From assembly GCA_027493525.1 (NCBI GenBank), contig JAOSKN010000002.1, forward strand, positions 2,079,326 to 2,143,325: a stretch of 64,000 nucleotides of DNA, written 5' to 3'. Below the pieces are notes generated by a model. It was not told the origin of the DNA. It saw only the letters and a program-made list of their open reading frames with translations, and did not search any database. Shown here one piece after another: positions 44,467 through 53,024 of the stretch. The first letter of the stretch is position 1. Each line of letters starts with the position of its first letter. The translations under genes were made by a program, and so were the position numbers. The stretch comes from Planctomycetota bacterium (GTDB lineage Bacteria; Planctomycetota; SZUA-567; H5-PLA8).

Positions 44467-45177
44467 GTGGACGGCTACGACGAATCAAGGAAGCTCTACA
44501 GCGATACCCTACGCGGCGACGAAGACGCGGCCGTGGCGTTCCTCGCCGCACGGGCCGGCGGCGGGCCTGTGTTGGAACTCGGCATCGGCGCGGGTCGGAT
44601 CGCGCTGCCCCTGGCCGCGCGCGGCGTTTGCGTCGAGGGACTTGACATCTCGGCTCCGACGGTCGAGCAGATGCGCGCGAAGCCGGGCGGCGAGAAGATT
44701 CCGGTCATGCTTGCCGACTTCACAGAGGTGCCGGTGGCGGGCGCCTTCCGTCTGATCTACGTGGTCTGGAACACGTTCTTTAACCTGTCGAGCCAGGACG
44801 CGCAGGTGCGCTGCTTCGAGCAGGTCGCCGCGCACTTGACTCCCGTCGGCATGTTTGTGATCGAAGCCTACACGCCCTCGTTCCTGCACCGCTTGCGGAG
44901 CGATCAATACGTGGACGCGGAATCGATCAAGCTAGACGAGGTCTGTCTCGACGTGTTGCGCCACGACGCGGCCGCGCAGCGGCTTGAAGAGAACCACGTG
45001 CGCCTGACGCAGTCGGGCATCACCTTCGCGCCGGTGGTGCAGCGCTATGCCTGGCCGAGCGAACTGGATCTGATGGCACGCCTCGCTGGGCTAAAGCTCA
45101 AGGAGCGTTGGGGTGGTTGGGGCCGTGAGCCGTTTGTCTCGGATAGCAAGTTGCATGTGTCGGTTTATAGTAAGTGA
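44467..45177 (+). CDS. Class I SAM-dependent methyltransferase
   Basis: The 236-residue protein has the Rossmann methyltransferase core: motif I VLELGIGAGRIALPLA near residue 36, motif II acidic VEGLDIS, LADFTEVP, LIYVVWNTFFNLSSQ as the post-III segment, and GMFVIEAYTPS. It starts with GTG 44467; the usual MDGYDESRKLYSD opening follows. Small-molecule methyltransferases of this type often act on N or O of metabolites; the substrate cannot be told. The next gene downstream was disrupted by an IS66 element. Confidence 0.88.
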   Translation: MDGYDESRKLYSDTLRGDEDAAVAFLAARAGGGPVLELGIGAGRIALPLAARGVCVEGLDISAPTVEQMRAKPGGEKIPVMLADFTEVPVAGAFRLIYVVWNTFFNLSSQDAQVRCFEQVAAHLTPVGMFVIEAYTPSFLHRLRSDQYVDAESIKLDEVCLDVLRHDAAAQRLEENHVRLTQSGITFAPVVQRYAWPSELDLMARLAGLKLKERWGGWGREPFVSDSKLHVSVYSK

Positions 45178-45214
45178 CAAATCATGCGGAGTATCGCCAG
45201 TGAATCGCAAGAGA

Positions 45215-45225
45215 ATGGAGTCTTT
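45215..45225 (+). pseudogene. 5-prime fragment of an IS-interrupted gene
   Basis: The first codons (ATG GAG TCT TT) of the small gene resume at 46707 after the IS. Reading on from this ATG into the IS gives a stop after four codons (ATG GAG TCT TTG TAA). GCAAGAG sits before the ATG as a possible ribosome site. Confidence 0.75.
45218..45225. repeat. Left target-site duplication of the IS66 element
   Basis: GAGTCTTT directly before the left terminal inverted repeat is identical to 46699-46706, giving the 8-bp duplication characteristic of IS66 elements. Confidence 0.93.
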
Positions 45226-46698
45226 GTAACCGTTCAGTTCCCTACCGCTGCAAGGAATGCCGGAGCCTTTGCGCCGGTGCGGTGAGCAGCCAAGGCCCTG
45301 CGCAGATAGTCAAGGATGGGACGCTTTTGCAAACGCAAGGTCTGCACGGTGGTCAAGATCCGTTCGGTGAAACGGCAGCCTGCGGTACTGTGATTGCCGA
45401 AGCTCCCTTTGCGCCACAGCACCGCCGGACGCAACATCCGTTCGGCGTGGTTGTTGGTCGGTTCGATGCCTTCGACGGCCGCGAAGGTCCACAGCGCGTC
45501 GTAGACTTTCAGCACGCGTCTGCAAAAGCGCTTGGTTTTGGGGTCCGCGCCCCTGCTTCCGAGCCGGAGCGTTCTCTGGAAACGCAGGCGTATCGGTTGC
45601 AACCGCACGTGTAGCGCGGCACGGTCGCAACGCCGGTCTTTGAAATCCTTCCAGGCCGCAAAGACCGCTCGGGCGGTCTTGCGGCCCGCTCGGCCGAGCG
45701 GTTGTGTCGCGGATCCCAGGTCGATCAACTTCTGAAAATCGCGCTTGAGGTGCGCCCAGCAAATTTGCCGCTGCCGCGGCGGCAGGTGCGCGTAGGCGCC
45801 CCAGCGGTCGGAGCCGAGGATGCCGCAACACGCCCCCAGCAACGCCTTCAGGCCGTCCTTACCCCGGTGGGCGTGAATTTGAAAGGCTGCGACGCTCCGC
45901 GTGGCTGCCACCCACAGCCAACACAGCTTGCCACCCTTCGCCCAGCCGGTTTCATCCACGTTTTTGAAAGCCGCCCCACGCACGGCCGCCAGCGCCTGCG
46001 CGTGAGGCCCTTCCAGCGCGCCGCTCATCTCGTGTTCGAGCTTGATCACCGTGCCCAGGGATAGCGGGACCCCAAAGACGGTCTCGGCGAGTTCCTGGAC
46101 GTTGCGCTTGCTGGCGTGGCCACGCCCACTCAGATACGACAACGCCGCCGCCAGGTTGGGACCCAGCGCATGGGCTTGAATCTCCGGCGGAATCTCCGCG
46201 CGGGTGCGGCAGCCGCAGCACGGACAGGTGCGTGCGTGCCCCTGGTATTCGGTGATTTCGGCCGGCTGCGGCGGCAACTCCGCGACTTGATGCCAAGTCG
46301 GAGGCGGATCGTGTGGCCCTGGCCGCTTAGACAAGGGGGCTTGGCATTCCGCACATACGTGCGGCACGTAATGGACCACGTGCGTGACCCGTTCGGGCGG
46401 CAAACGTACACGGTGATGGCCCGGATGTCCGGGTTGTCCGCCGGGTTTGCGGCCGCTCGGCTTCTTGGCGGCTGGAGGCTTCTGCCAGGGCGCATCGGAC
46501 GACGGTGGTTTGGAAGAGTTCGAGGAATTCTGGTTCAAGCGCTCGGAAAGCCGCTCCAGCTTGGCTTCAAATTCTTCGATCCGCGCCAGGAGCACCGCGC
46601 AATTCGGACAAGCCGGGTTGGGTTTAAGCTCGCGCACACATACAGTATCGGATGGCGTGACGTAAAAAATGAGCCTTCATAGGGGACTGAACGGTTAC
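45226..46698. mobile_element. Complete IS66-family insertion sequence (1,473 bp)
   Basis: The element carries a single transposase gene on the minus strand. Terminal inverted repeats are GTAACCGTTCAGTTCCCTA at 45226-45244 and, read inward from the right end (46698-46680), GTAACCGTTCAGTCCCCTA (18 of 19 identical). An identical 8-bp direct repeat GAGTCTTT flanks both ends. No tnpA or tnpB is present, as in the transposase-only (ISBst12-like) subgroup. The perfect target duplication and intact open frame indicate a fairly recent insertion. It was inserted at codon 2 of a small gene. Confidence 0.95.
45234..46637 (-). CDS. tnpC: IS66 family transposase
   Basis: The 467-residue transposase has an N-terminal leucine-zipper-like coiled part with NQNSSNSSKPPSSDAP and KKPSGRKPGGQPGHPGHHR, a zinc-binding segment (two CxxC pairs: CAEC and CPCC), and the DDE region: Asp in KNVDETGWAKGGKLCWLW, Asp in ILGSDRWGAYAHL, Glu in PTNNHAERMLRPAVLWRKGSFG (in a typical IS66 context). 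It starts with GTG 46637; its stop codon lies inside the left inverted repeat. It appears intact. Confidence 0.95.
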   Translation of the reverse strand: MRELKPNPACPNCAVLLARIEEFEAKLERLSERLNQNSSNSSKPPSSDAPWQKPPAAKKPSGRKPGGQPGHPGHHRVRLPPERVTHVVHYVPHVCAECQAPLSKRPGPHDPPPTWHQVAELPPQPAEITEYQGHARTCPCCGCRTRAEIPPEIQAHALGPNLAAALSYLSGRGHASKRNVQELAETVFGVPLSLGTVIKLEHEMSGALEGPHAQALAAVRGAAFKNVDETGWAKGGKLCWLWVAATRSVAAFQIHAHRGKDGLKALLGACCGILGSDRWGAYAHLPPRQRQICWAHLKRDFQKLIDLGSATQPLGRAGRKTARAVFAAWKDFKDRRCDRAALHVRLQPIRLRFQRTLRLGSRGADPKTKRFCRRVLKVYDALWTFAAVEGIEPTNNHAERMLRPAVLWRKGSFGNHSTAGCRFTERILTTVQTLRLQKRPILDYLRRALAAHRTGAKAPAFLAAVGN

Positions 46699-47193
46699 GA
46701 GTCTTTTTATATTGAGCAAGACATGCTCCGTGCACGCATTGCATCGAACTCGGCAAGACTGGTCTATATTGATGCGGACGGTACGCTTCATGACTGGATG
46801 GTTGTTGTCGTGAGGCACGCAACGGGTGTGATTTATGGAACTCAGTGTGATGGGCATGCTTGCGATCAGCGCTTTGTAGAAGGCTATGCCGTTCCGGTCG
46901 GAGGTAAATACGATACTGATATGGAAGGGGAACGAATCTCTTCAAAGCAGCTAACCGCTCCATTTCATGACGGTGGCCATTGGAACGCCTTTTTCAACAT
47001 GCCGGAAGCAATGCTTGCCTCTTTGAAGGTGGCCGTCCGGCAGATCCCGTTTTGGAAGCACAATAGCGAGGACGATTGCAGTCGTGGGCGCCTGGAAATT
47101 GACATGGATAGATTACACGAAATTTGCGAGGCTTGGGTGCCTGTTCGTACTCCCGACGGACTTGGCGTGCTGCTTTGGCCGAACTGCGACTGA
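46669..47193 (+). CDS. Small hypothetical protein (DUF6210-like), disrupted by IS66 but frame restored
   Basis: The 174-residue protein as read starts with an ATG inside the IS right end (residues MSLHRGLNGY come from the IS) and then continues with the native ESFYIEQDMLRARIASN. Its native start was 45215. The remainder looks like a whole small globular protein with VYIDADGTLHDWMVVVV, IYGTQCDGHACDQRFVEGY and the end EAWVPVRTPDGLGVLLWPNCD. I recall a similar pattern for DUF6210 (recollection only). GC content is visibly lower than in the neighbours, which suggests acquisition. Whether the IS-supplied start is used is unknown. Confidence 0.6.
   Translation: MSLHRGLNGYESFYIEQDMLRARIASNSARLVYIDADGTLHDWMVVVVRHATGVIYGTQCDGHACDQRFVEGYAVPVGGKYDTDMEGERISSKQLTAPFHDGGHWNAFFNMPEAMLASLKVAVRQIPFWKHNSEDDCSRGRLEIDMDRLHEICEAWVPVRTPDGLGVLLWPNCD
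46699..46706. repeat. Right target-site duplication of the IS66 element
   Basis: GAGTCTTT, identical to 45218-45225, directly outside the right inverted repeat. Confidence 0.93.
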
Positions 47194-47275
47194 AATGCCC
47201 TGTTAGATTCATCGATTGAAATGCCGACAAGATAGCTGCGTTTACCGCGTGTCAGGCCTCTTGTGCTGCGAGAGC

Positions 47276-48799
47276 TCAATCCAACTCCCCCACCGCCCGC
47301 TCGGCCGCGCGGAGCAGTTCGCCGCTCGCGGCCAGTTCGCGCACCGCTTCGATCTCCGGGGCGACGACGCGGTCGGCGTCCAACGGCGGAACCCTCACGC
47401 GGATCGCCTTCATCACCGGTAAGAGGCCGCGGCCGGTCTTGAGCTTTCTTAAGCCCACCGCTTGCGCCGCGCAGAGCAGCTCGATCGCCAGCACCGTACG
47501 GACGTGTTCCAGCACCGCGCGGGCGCGGCGGGCGGAGGTCATGCCCATGCTGACGTGATCCTCCTGGTTCCCGCTCACCGGGATGCTGTGCGCGCTCGAC
47601 GGGCCGATCAGCGTCGCGTTCTCGTTCACCAGCGCCGCGGCGGTGTACTGCGCGATCATGTAGCCCGAATGCAGCCCCTCGCGCGGCGCGAGGAACGCAT
47701 GGAGGTCGGTCAAATTCGGGTTCATGATCCAGTCCACGCGCCGCTCGCTGATCGAGCCCAGCTCGTGCAGCGCCAGTGCCACGTAATCGAGCGGCAGCGC
47801 CAGCGGCTGCCCGTGGAAGTTTCCGCCGCTGACGATCCGGCCATCGCGTAACACGAGCGGGTTGTCGGTGGCCGCGTTGAGTTCAATCGAGATCGCGCGT
47901 TCCAGGTGCGCCAGCGCCGTGCGGGTCGCGCCGTGGACCTGCGGCAGGCAGCGCAGGCTGTAGGGATCCTGGACGCGCGCGCAGTGCGCGTGGGATTCGA
48001 CGATCCTCGAACCGGCGAGCAGCTTCAGCACGTTCCGCGCGCTCGCCTCCGCGCCGGGCTGCCCGCGCAGGCGGTGGATCTCCGGGTCGCAGGGCGTGCG
48101 GCTGGAGAGCGTCGCGTCGATGGAGAGCGCGCCGGCGAGGTCCGCAAGCTTGCAGAGATCGTGCGCGTCCTCCAGCAGCAGGCAGCCGACGGCGGCCATC
48201 GCCTGCGTCCCATTCAGCAGCCCAAGGCCTTCCTTCGCTTCCAGTCGCAGGGGCTTGATCCGAGCGCGCTTCAGGGCCTCGCGGCCCGGCATGCGCTTAC
48301 CTTTATAGTTGGCCTCGCCTTCGCCGATCAGGACCAGCGCCAAGTGCGCCAGCGGCGCCAAGTCGCCGCTCGCCCCGAGCGAACCGACCTGCGGCACGAC
48401 GGGGTGCACGCCCGCGTTGAGCAGCGCGAGCAGCAGCTCGGCGACCTCCGGGCGCACGCCGCTGGCGCCCACCGCCAGCGCGTTGGCGCGCAGCAGGAGC
48501 ATCGCGCGGACGACTTCTTCCGGGAGCGGCTCGCCGACGCCCGCGGCGTGGCTGCGCAGCAGGTTCATTTGCAGCTCGCGTAGTTGCGCCGCGTCGATCC
48601 GCGTGTTGGCGAACTTGCCGAAGCCGGTGTTGACGCCGTAAATCGCCTCGCCCGACGCGAGGTGTTTCTCGACCGACTTTCGCGAAGCCTTCATCCGGCG
48701 TCGCGCGTTAGTGTCGAACCTCGCGCGCGCGCCATCTCTAGCTACGCGTACCACGTCGCGCCAAGTAAGTTTTCGGCCGTCTACGCCTATCGCACGCAT
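47276..48799 (-). CDS. hutH: Histidine ammonia-lyase
   Basis: The 507-residue protein deaminates L-histidine to urocanate, the first step of histidine use. The electrophilic MIO cofactor triad Ala-Ser-Gly is seen in VGSLGASGDLAPLAHLALV. Other family motifs are YGVNTGFGKFA, LLNGTQAM and the strongly conserved ATDNPLV. Start at ATG 48799, four nt after hutI. Last gene of the hut operon on the minus strand; the full set is present. Length is standard. Confidence 0.98.
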   Translation of the reverse strand: MRAIGVDGRKLTWRDVVRVARDGARARFDTNARRRMKASRKSVEKHLASGEAIYGVNTGFGKFANTRIDAAQLRELQMNLLRSHAAGVGEPLPEEVVRAMLLLRANALAVGASGVRPEVAELLLALLNAGVHPVVPQVGSLGASGDLAPLAHLALVLIGEGEANYKGKRMPGREALKRARIKPLRLEAKEGLGLLNGTQAMAAVGCLLLEDAHDLCKLADLAGALSIDATLSSRTPCDPEIHRLRGQPGAEASARNVLKLLAGSRIVESHAHCARVQDPYSLRCLPQVHGATRTALAHLERAISIELNAATDNPLVLRDGRIVSGGNFHGQPLALPLDYVALALHELGSISERRVDWIMNPNLTDLHAFLAPREGLHSGYMIAQYTAAALVNENATLIGPSSAHSIPVSGNQEDHVSMGMTSARRARAVLEHVRTVLAIELLCAAQAVGLRKLKTGRGLLPVMKAIRVRVPPLDADRVVAPEIEAVRELAASGELLRAAERAVGELD

Positions 48800-48803
48800 C
48801 GCA

Positions 48804-50054
48804 TTAAAGCCCGCCGCTGACCACGCGCCCCCGCTTCACCACCGCCTGCACCGGATTTCCGCCCAGGTGATAGCCAAGGTGCAAATACGAAGGGCCGCGC
48901 AGGATCGCCATGTCGGCGAGCTTGCCCGCGGCGAGGCTGCCTATCTCGTGCGCGCGGTCGAGCGCCGTGGCGGCGTTGATCGTGATCGCGACGAGCGCTT
49001 CGGCCGGAGTCATCTTCATCTCGTAGACGCTCAGCGTGAAGACGAAGGGCAGCGACTCGCAGTAGCAGTTGGGGTTCAAGTCGGTCGCGCAGGCCACGGC
49101 GACGCCGCCGGCGATCCAGCGCCGCGCGTCGGAGTAGGCCATGCGCAGCACGAACGGCGTCCCCGGCAGGAAAACCGCGACCGTGCCGGCTTGCCGCATG
49201 GCCGCGATCGTCGCATCGTCGGTGAAGCAGAGATGGTCGGCGCTCGTGCCGCCAAGATCCGCGACCAGCTTCGCGCCGCCCAGCAGGCAGAGTTCCTCCG
49301 CGTGCGCTTTCACCTTCAGCCCCGCGGCCTGGCCGGCCTCCAGGACCTTGCGCGACTGCGCGATGTCGAAGATGCCGCGTTCGCAGAAGACGTCGACGTA
49401 CTCGGCCAGCGGCGCGAGACGTGGCGTGGCCTCGACGGCCGCCTTTACGACTTCATCGGCGCTCGAACCCTGTGGCACGGCGTGAGCGAAAAGGAGCGTC
49501 GGAACCAAGTCGATGGGATGCCGGTCCGCGCCCGCGTTGGCCGCGCGGATCACTTCCAGCATCTTCCGCTCGGTGGACTCGTCGAGCCCGTACCCGCTCT
49601 TGGCCTCCAGCGTCGTTGTGCCTTGCGCCAGCGCGCGGTCGAGCCGTTCGCGCAACCCGGCGAGAAGTTCGGCGTGTGACGCTGCGCGCGTGTGCCGGAC
49701 GCTCTTGAGGATCCCGCCTCCGCGCTTGAGGATCTCCATGTACGGCGTGCCGCGGAGTCGCTCGGCGTACTCGTCGCTGCGGTCGCCGGCGAAGACCGGA
49801 TGCGCATGGCAATCGACGAGGCCAGGGATCACCGCGCGCCCGCGCGCGTCGAGGACCGTCTCGGCCTGCGCGGACTGCGGATGCATCGCGAGCACCTCGT
49901 CCGTCGGCCCGGCCGCGACGATCCGTTCCCCTTCGCAGTAGACCGCGCCGTCGGGGATGAGTTCGACCTGCCCTTGTGCGGCGCCGGCGCGCGCGGCGTC
50001 GGGGCCGGCGACGGTGGCAAGTTCGGCGGCGTTGCGGATCAGGAGGTTAGGCAC
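48804..50054 (-). CDS. hutI: Imidazolonepropionase
   Basis: The 416-residue amidohydrolase opens the ring of imidazolone propionate to N-formimino-L-glutamate. Metal and active-site motifs: DCHAHPVFAGDRSDEY, EAKSGYGLD, VKAHAEEL and CATDLNPN. GTG start at 50054, preceded by AGAGGAG. It lies between hutG and hutH, 4 nt before the latter, in the same operon. Confidence 0.97.
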   Translation of the reverse strand: MPNLLIRNAAELATVAGPDAARAGAAQGQVELIPDGAVYCEGERIVAAGPTDEVLAMHPQSAQAETVLDARGRAVIPGLVDCHAHPVFAGDRSDEYAERLRGTPYMEILKRGGGILKSVRHTRAASHAELLAGLRERLDRALAQGTTTLEAKSGYGLDESTERKMLEVIRAANAGADRHPIDLVPTLLFAHAVPQGSSADEVVKAAVEATPRLAPLAEYVDVFCERGIFDIAQSRKVLEAGQAAGLKVKAHAEELCLLGGAKLVADLGGTSADHLCFTDDATIAAMRQAGTVAVFLPGTPFVLRMAYSDARRWIAGGVAVACATDLNPNCYCESLPFVFTLSVYEMKMTPAEALVAITINAATALDRAHEIGSLAAGKLADMAILRGPSYLHLGYHLGGNPVQAVVKRGRVVSGGL

Positions 50055-50171
50055 GCGCGAATACTCCTCTAGTAACTGCCGAGAACGCGGAGTTCGCAGA
50101 GTTTGAATTGAGTCAGCAAATACAAATGCCTCGCTTCAGTGACCGGGGTAAGCTCCGCATTCCGCATTCAG
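50055..50171. repeat. Repeat-containing gap between hutG and hutI
   Basis: Bases 50081-50106 read CGAGAACGCGGAG, TTCGCAGAG, a piece of the same repeat type as 10596-10722 and 61671-61845. A short CCGCATTCCGCATTC stretch follows at about 50156. No gene. The ribosome site for hutI is at its left end. Confidence 0.4.
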
Positions 50172-51176
50172 TCAGACCGTCGCCAGCAACTCCGCCAAGC
50201 AGCCCGCCGCGAGACGGCAGGTCGCGTCGGTGCCCGGCGGCTCTAGCATCGGCGCGAGTTCCATGATATCGCAGGCAACGACGCGCGGGTCGAGCGCCAG
50301 CGCGCGGACGAGGTCGAAGAGCTGATGCGCGAAGAGCCCGCCCGGCGTCGGGGCGCTCACGCCCGGCGCGACGCTTGCATCGCCCACGTCGAGGTCGATG
50401 CTGAGGTAGATCGCTTCCACCTCGCGCGGGAGCGACGTGAGCACATGCTCGGCGGTCTTGGCCGCGCCCTGAGCGTGAACGGCCGCCGCCGGGACGATTC
50501 GCCCGTTGGCTTCAAGGACGCGCTTCACGTACGCCGCCGAGGTCTGGAAGTCGCGCGCGCCGACGCAGACGTAGTGCTTCAGCCCTTCGTCGAGGAGGCG
50601 GCCGAAGCTCGTCCCGCTGTTGGGCGGCTGGCCTTCGACGGGCTGGCGCGCGTCGAGGTGCGCGTCGAGGTTGACGACGGCGAGCATCCCGCCGAAGGCC
50701 TCGAGGTACGGCTTGACACAGGGGTGGGTTAGGGAGTGGTCGCCTCCGAGCATGATCGCGCGCGCGGGCCGTTTCGTCCCGCCGCGCTGGGCGTGGTTCT
50801 TGGCGCGCCGCGCCCACTTTGCCGCGCCTTCATGCGCGCCGGATACGTCGGTGAGCGGTAGTTCGGCATCGCCCAGGTCGACTACGCGCGCGGCGATCGT
50901 GCGGCCGTCGAGGCGCGCGGTCTTGAGCTTTCGCGCGGCCAGGCGCAGCGCGCGCGGGCCGCCGGCCGCTCCGCGCCGCCCCAGCACCGCGCCGTCGTAG
51001 GGCAAGCCGAAGAGCAGCGCCGCCGCGTGCGGGGCCTCGGCCTCGTCCGTCGTGATCAACTCGCCCAACAGCGCGTCGAGCGGGTCGCCCGGAGGCAGCC
51101 GCCATGGAAACGCGCCGCTCGAGGCCTCCCCCGCCGCGCACACGACCCCGGGACGCTGCACGCTTTCGTCGGCCAA
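50172..51176 (-). CDS. hutG: Formimidoylglutamase (arginase/ureohydrolase family)
   Basis: The 334-residue protein is a binuclear manganese ureohydrolase that hydrolyses formiminoglutamate to glutamate and formamide. Motifs: LGGDHSLTHP, NLDAHLDARQP and SIDLDVGDASVAPG. No ATG lies at the start of the homologous region. I use TTG 51176, preceded by GGAAAGGG with 6-nt spacing; GTG 51161 is the alternative. It lies between hutU and hutI, so the operon uses the four-enzyme route to formamide. Confidence 0.88.
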   Translation of the reverse strand: MADESVQRPGVVCAAGEASSGAFPWRLPPGDPLDALLGELITTDEAEAPHAAALLFGLPYDGAVLGRRGAAGGPRALRLAARKLKTARLDGRTIAARVVDLGDAELPLTDVSGAHEGAAKWARRAKNHAQRGGTKRPARAIMLGGDHSLTHPCVKPYLEAFGGMLAVVNLDAHLDARQPVEGQPPNSGTSFGRLLDEGLKHYVCVGARDFQTSAAYVKRVLEANGRIVPAAAVHAQGAAKTAEHVLTSLPREVEAIYLSIDLDVGDASVAPGVSAPTPGGLFAHQLFDLVRALALDPRVVACDIMELAPMLEPPGTDATCRLAAGCLAELLATV

Positions 51177-51202
51177 CCGCTGCCCTTTCCGTATCGAGAA
51201 GC

Positions 51203-52906
51203 TCAGCGCCTGCGCGCGCCGCGAGCCATCGGAATCCGCACGCCTTTGCGCTTCGCGAAGGCCAGCGCATCCGGATAGCCGGCGTCGGCATGGCGTATCA
51301 CGCCCATTCCCGGGTCGGCGATGAAGACCGCGCGCGCCTTCTCGGCGGCCAGCTTCGTCCCGTCCAGGACCACGTGGCAATTCGCGTGCAGACTGTAGCC
51401 CATCCCCACGCCGCCGCCATGGTGGAAGCTGACGATGTCCGCGCCCGCGGCGGTATTCAGGAGCGCGTTCAGGATCGGCCAGTCGGCGACGGCGTCGGTC
51501 CCGTCGCGCATCGCTTCGGTCTCGCGGTTGGGGCTCGCGACGCTGCCGCAGTCGAGATGGTCCCGCGTCACGACCAGCGGGGCCTTCACCTTCTTGCGCC
51601 GCACGAGGTCGTTCATCGCCAGCGCGAACCGGTCGCGCTCGCCGTAGCCCAGCCAGAAAACGCGCGCCGGGAGACCTTGAAAGGCGACCTTTTCGCGCGC
51701 CAGACCGATCCAGCGGCAAAGCGCCTTGTTGGCCTTGAAAAGTTTCAGCGCCAGTTCGTCGGTGGCGTGGATGTCGCGCGGGTCGCCGGAGAGCGCCAGC
51801 CAGCGGAACGGCCCGCGGCCCTCGCAGAAGAGCGGCCGGATGTACTCGGGGACGAAGCCGGGGATCTTGAACGCGCCCTTGAAGCCCGCCTTGTCCTGAA
51901 CCTGCCCGCGGATGTTGTTCCCGTAATCGAAGGCGACCGCGCCGCGCTTTTGGAAGCCGAGCAGCGCGCGGACGTGCCGGACCATCCCGGCCAGCGCCAG
52001 GCGTCGATACTTGGCGGGGCTAGTGCGGCGCAGCTTGGCGGCGGCCTTCGGGTCAAAGCCCGGCGGAATGTATCCGTTCAGTTCGTCGTGCGCGCTGGTC
52101 TGGTCGGTGACGATGTCGGGCCGAAAGCCCCGCTTGAGCAACGCTGGATGCGTCTCGGCCGCGTTCCCGAGCAGCCCCACCGAGAGCGGGCGCTTCGCGC
52201 GCCGCGCGGCCTCGCACCAGGCGGCGGCCTCGTCGAGCGAACCGGTTTGGCGCTCCAGGTAGCGCGTCTCGAGGCGCTTGGCGATCCGCGCGGCGTCAGC
52301 TTCGACGCAGAGCGCTACGCCGCCGTTCATCGTCACCGCCAGCGGCTGCGCGCCGCCCATCCCGCCCAGGCCCGCCGTCAGGACCAGCCGCCCGCGCAGC
52401 GAGCCGCCGAAGTGCTTCCGCGCGCAGGCCGCGAAGGTCTCGTAGGTGCCTTGAACGATCCCCTGCGTGCCGATGTAGGCCCAGCTCCCGGCGGTCATCT
52501 GCCCGTACATCATTTTGCCGGCGGCTTCGAGCTCGAAGAAATGGTCCCAGTCCGCCCAGCGTCCGACCAAATTGCTGTTGGCGATCAGCACGCGCGGCGC
52601 GCGCGCGTGGGTGCGGAAGACGCCGACGGGCTTGCCGCTCTGGACGAGCAGGGTCTCGTCGCCGCCGAGCCGTTGCAGTTCTTCCAGCAGCGCGTCGTAG
52701 CAGGCCCAGTTCCGCGCCGCGCGCCCGATCCCGCCGTAGACGACGAGCGCCTTGGGGTTCTCGGCGACGGCCGGGTCGAGATTGTTGTTGAGCAGGCGCA
52801 GCGCGGCTTCCTGGCGCCAGCCGCGGCAGCGCCGCCGCGTCCCGGTCGGAGATCGGCCGAACTCCTTCAAGTATCGCTTGCTGACGGGACCGATGGATGC
52901 GCCCAT
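51203..52906 (-). CDS. hutU: Urocanate hydratase
   Basis: The 567-residue NAD+-dependent enzyme hydrates urocanate to imidazolone propionate. The family start LRLLNNNLDPAVAENP, the NAD-binding segment TAGLGGMGGAQPLA, QGLPARVFWLGYGERDRF, and CHVVLDGT are all present. I start at ATG 52906 (GAGG upstream); an open stretch of 73 residues further upstream reaches into the divergent transporter gene and lacks family sequence. First gene of the hut operon. Confidence 0.97.
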   Translation of the reverse strand: MGASIGPVSKRYLKEFGRSPTGTRRRCRGWRQEAALRLLNNNLDPAVAENPKALVVYGGIGRAARNWACYDALLEELQRLGGDETLLVQSGKPVGVFRTHARAPRVLIANSNLVGRWADWDHFFELEAAGKMMYGQMTAGSWAYIGTQGIVQGTYETFAACARKHFGGSLRGRLVLTAGLGGMGGAQPLAVTMNGGVALCVEADAARIAKRLETRYLERQTGSLDEAAAWCEAARRAKRPLSVGLLGNAAETHPALLKRGFRPDIVTDQTSAHDELNGYIPPGFDPKAAAKLRRTSPAKYRRLALAGMVRHVRALLGFQKRGAVAFDYGNNIRGQVQDKAGFKGAFKIPGFVPEYIRPLFCEGRGPFRWLALSGDPRDIHATDELALKLFKANKALCRWIGLAREKVAFQGLPARVFWLGYGERDRFALAMNDLVRRKKVKAPLVVTRDHLDCGSVASPNRETEAMRDGTDAVADWPILNALLNTAAGADIVSFHHGGGVGMGYSLHANCHVVLDGTKLAAEKARAVFIADPGMGVIRHADAGYPDALAFAKRKGVRIPMARGARRR

Positions 52907-53024
52907 GATGGCCTCGATTACCACAGCATATGGTACATGCCAAGGCCCCGTGAATGCGGAGGAAAATCCAGGCGAGACGGTGTGCATTGCAATCGGCGAA
53001 AGCGCAACTATGCTGAGCGCGTTT

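Noticed and set aside
52752..53009. N-terminal extension of the MFS transporter
   Set aside because: The extension is antisense to hutU and lacks any membrane or family sequence.
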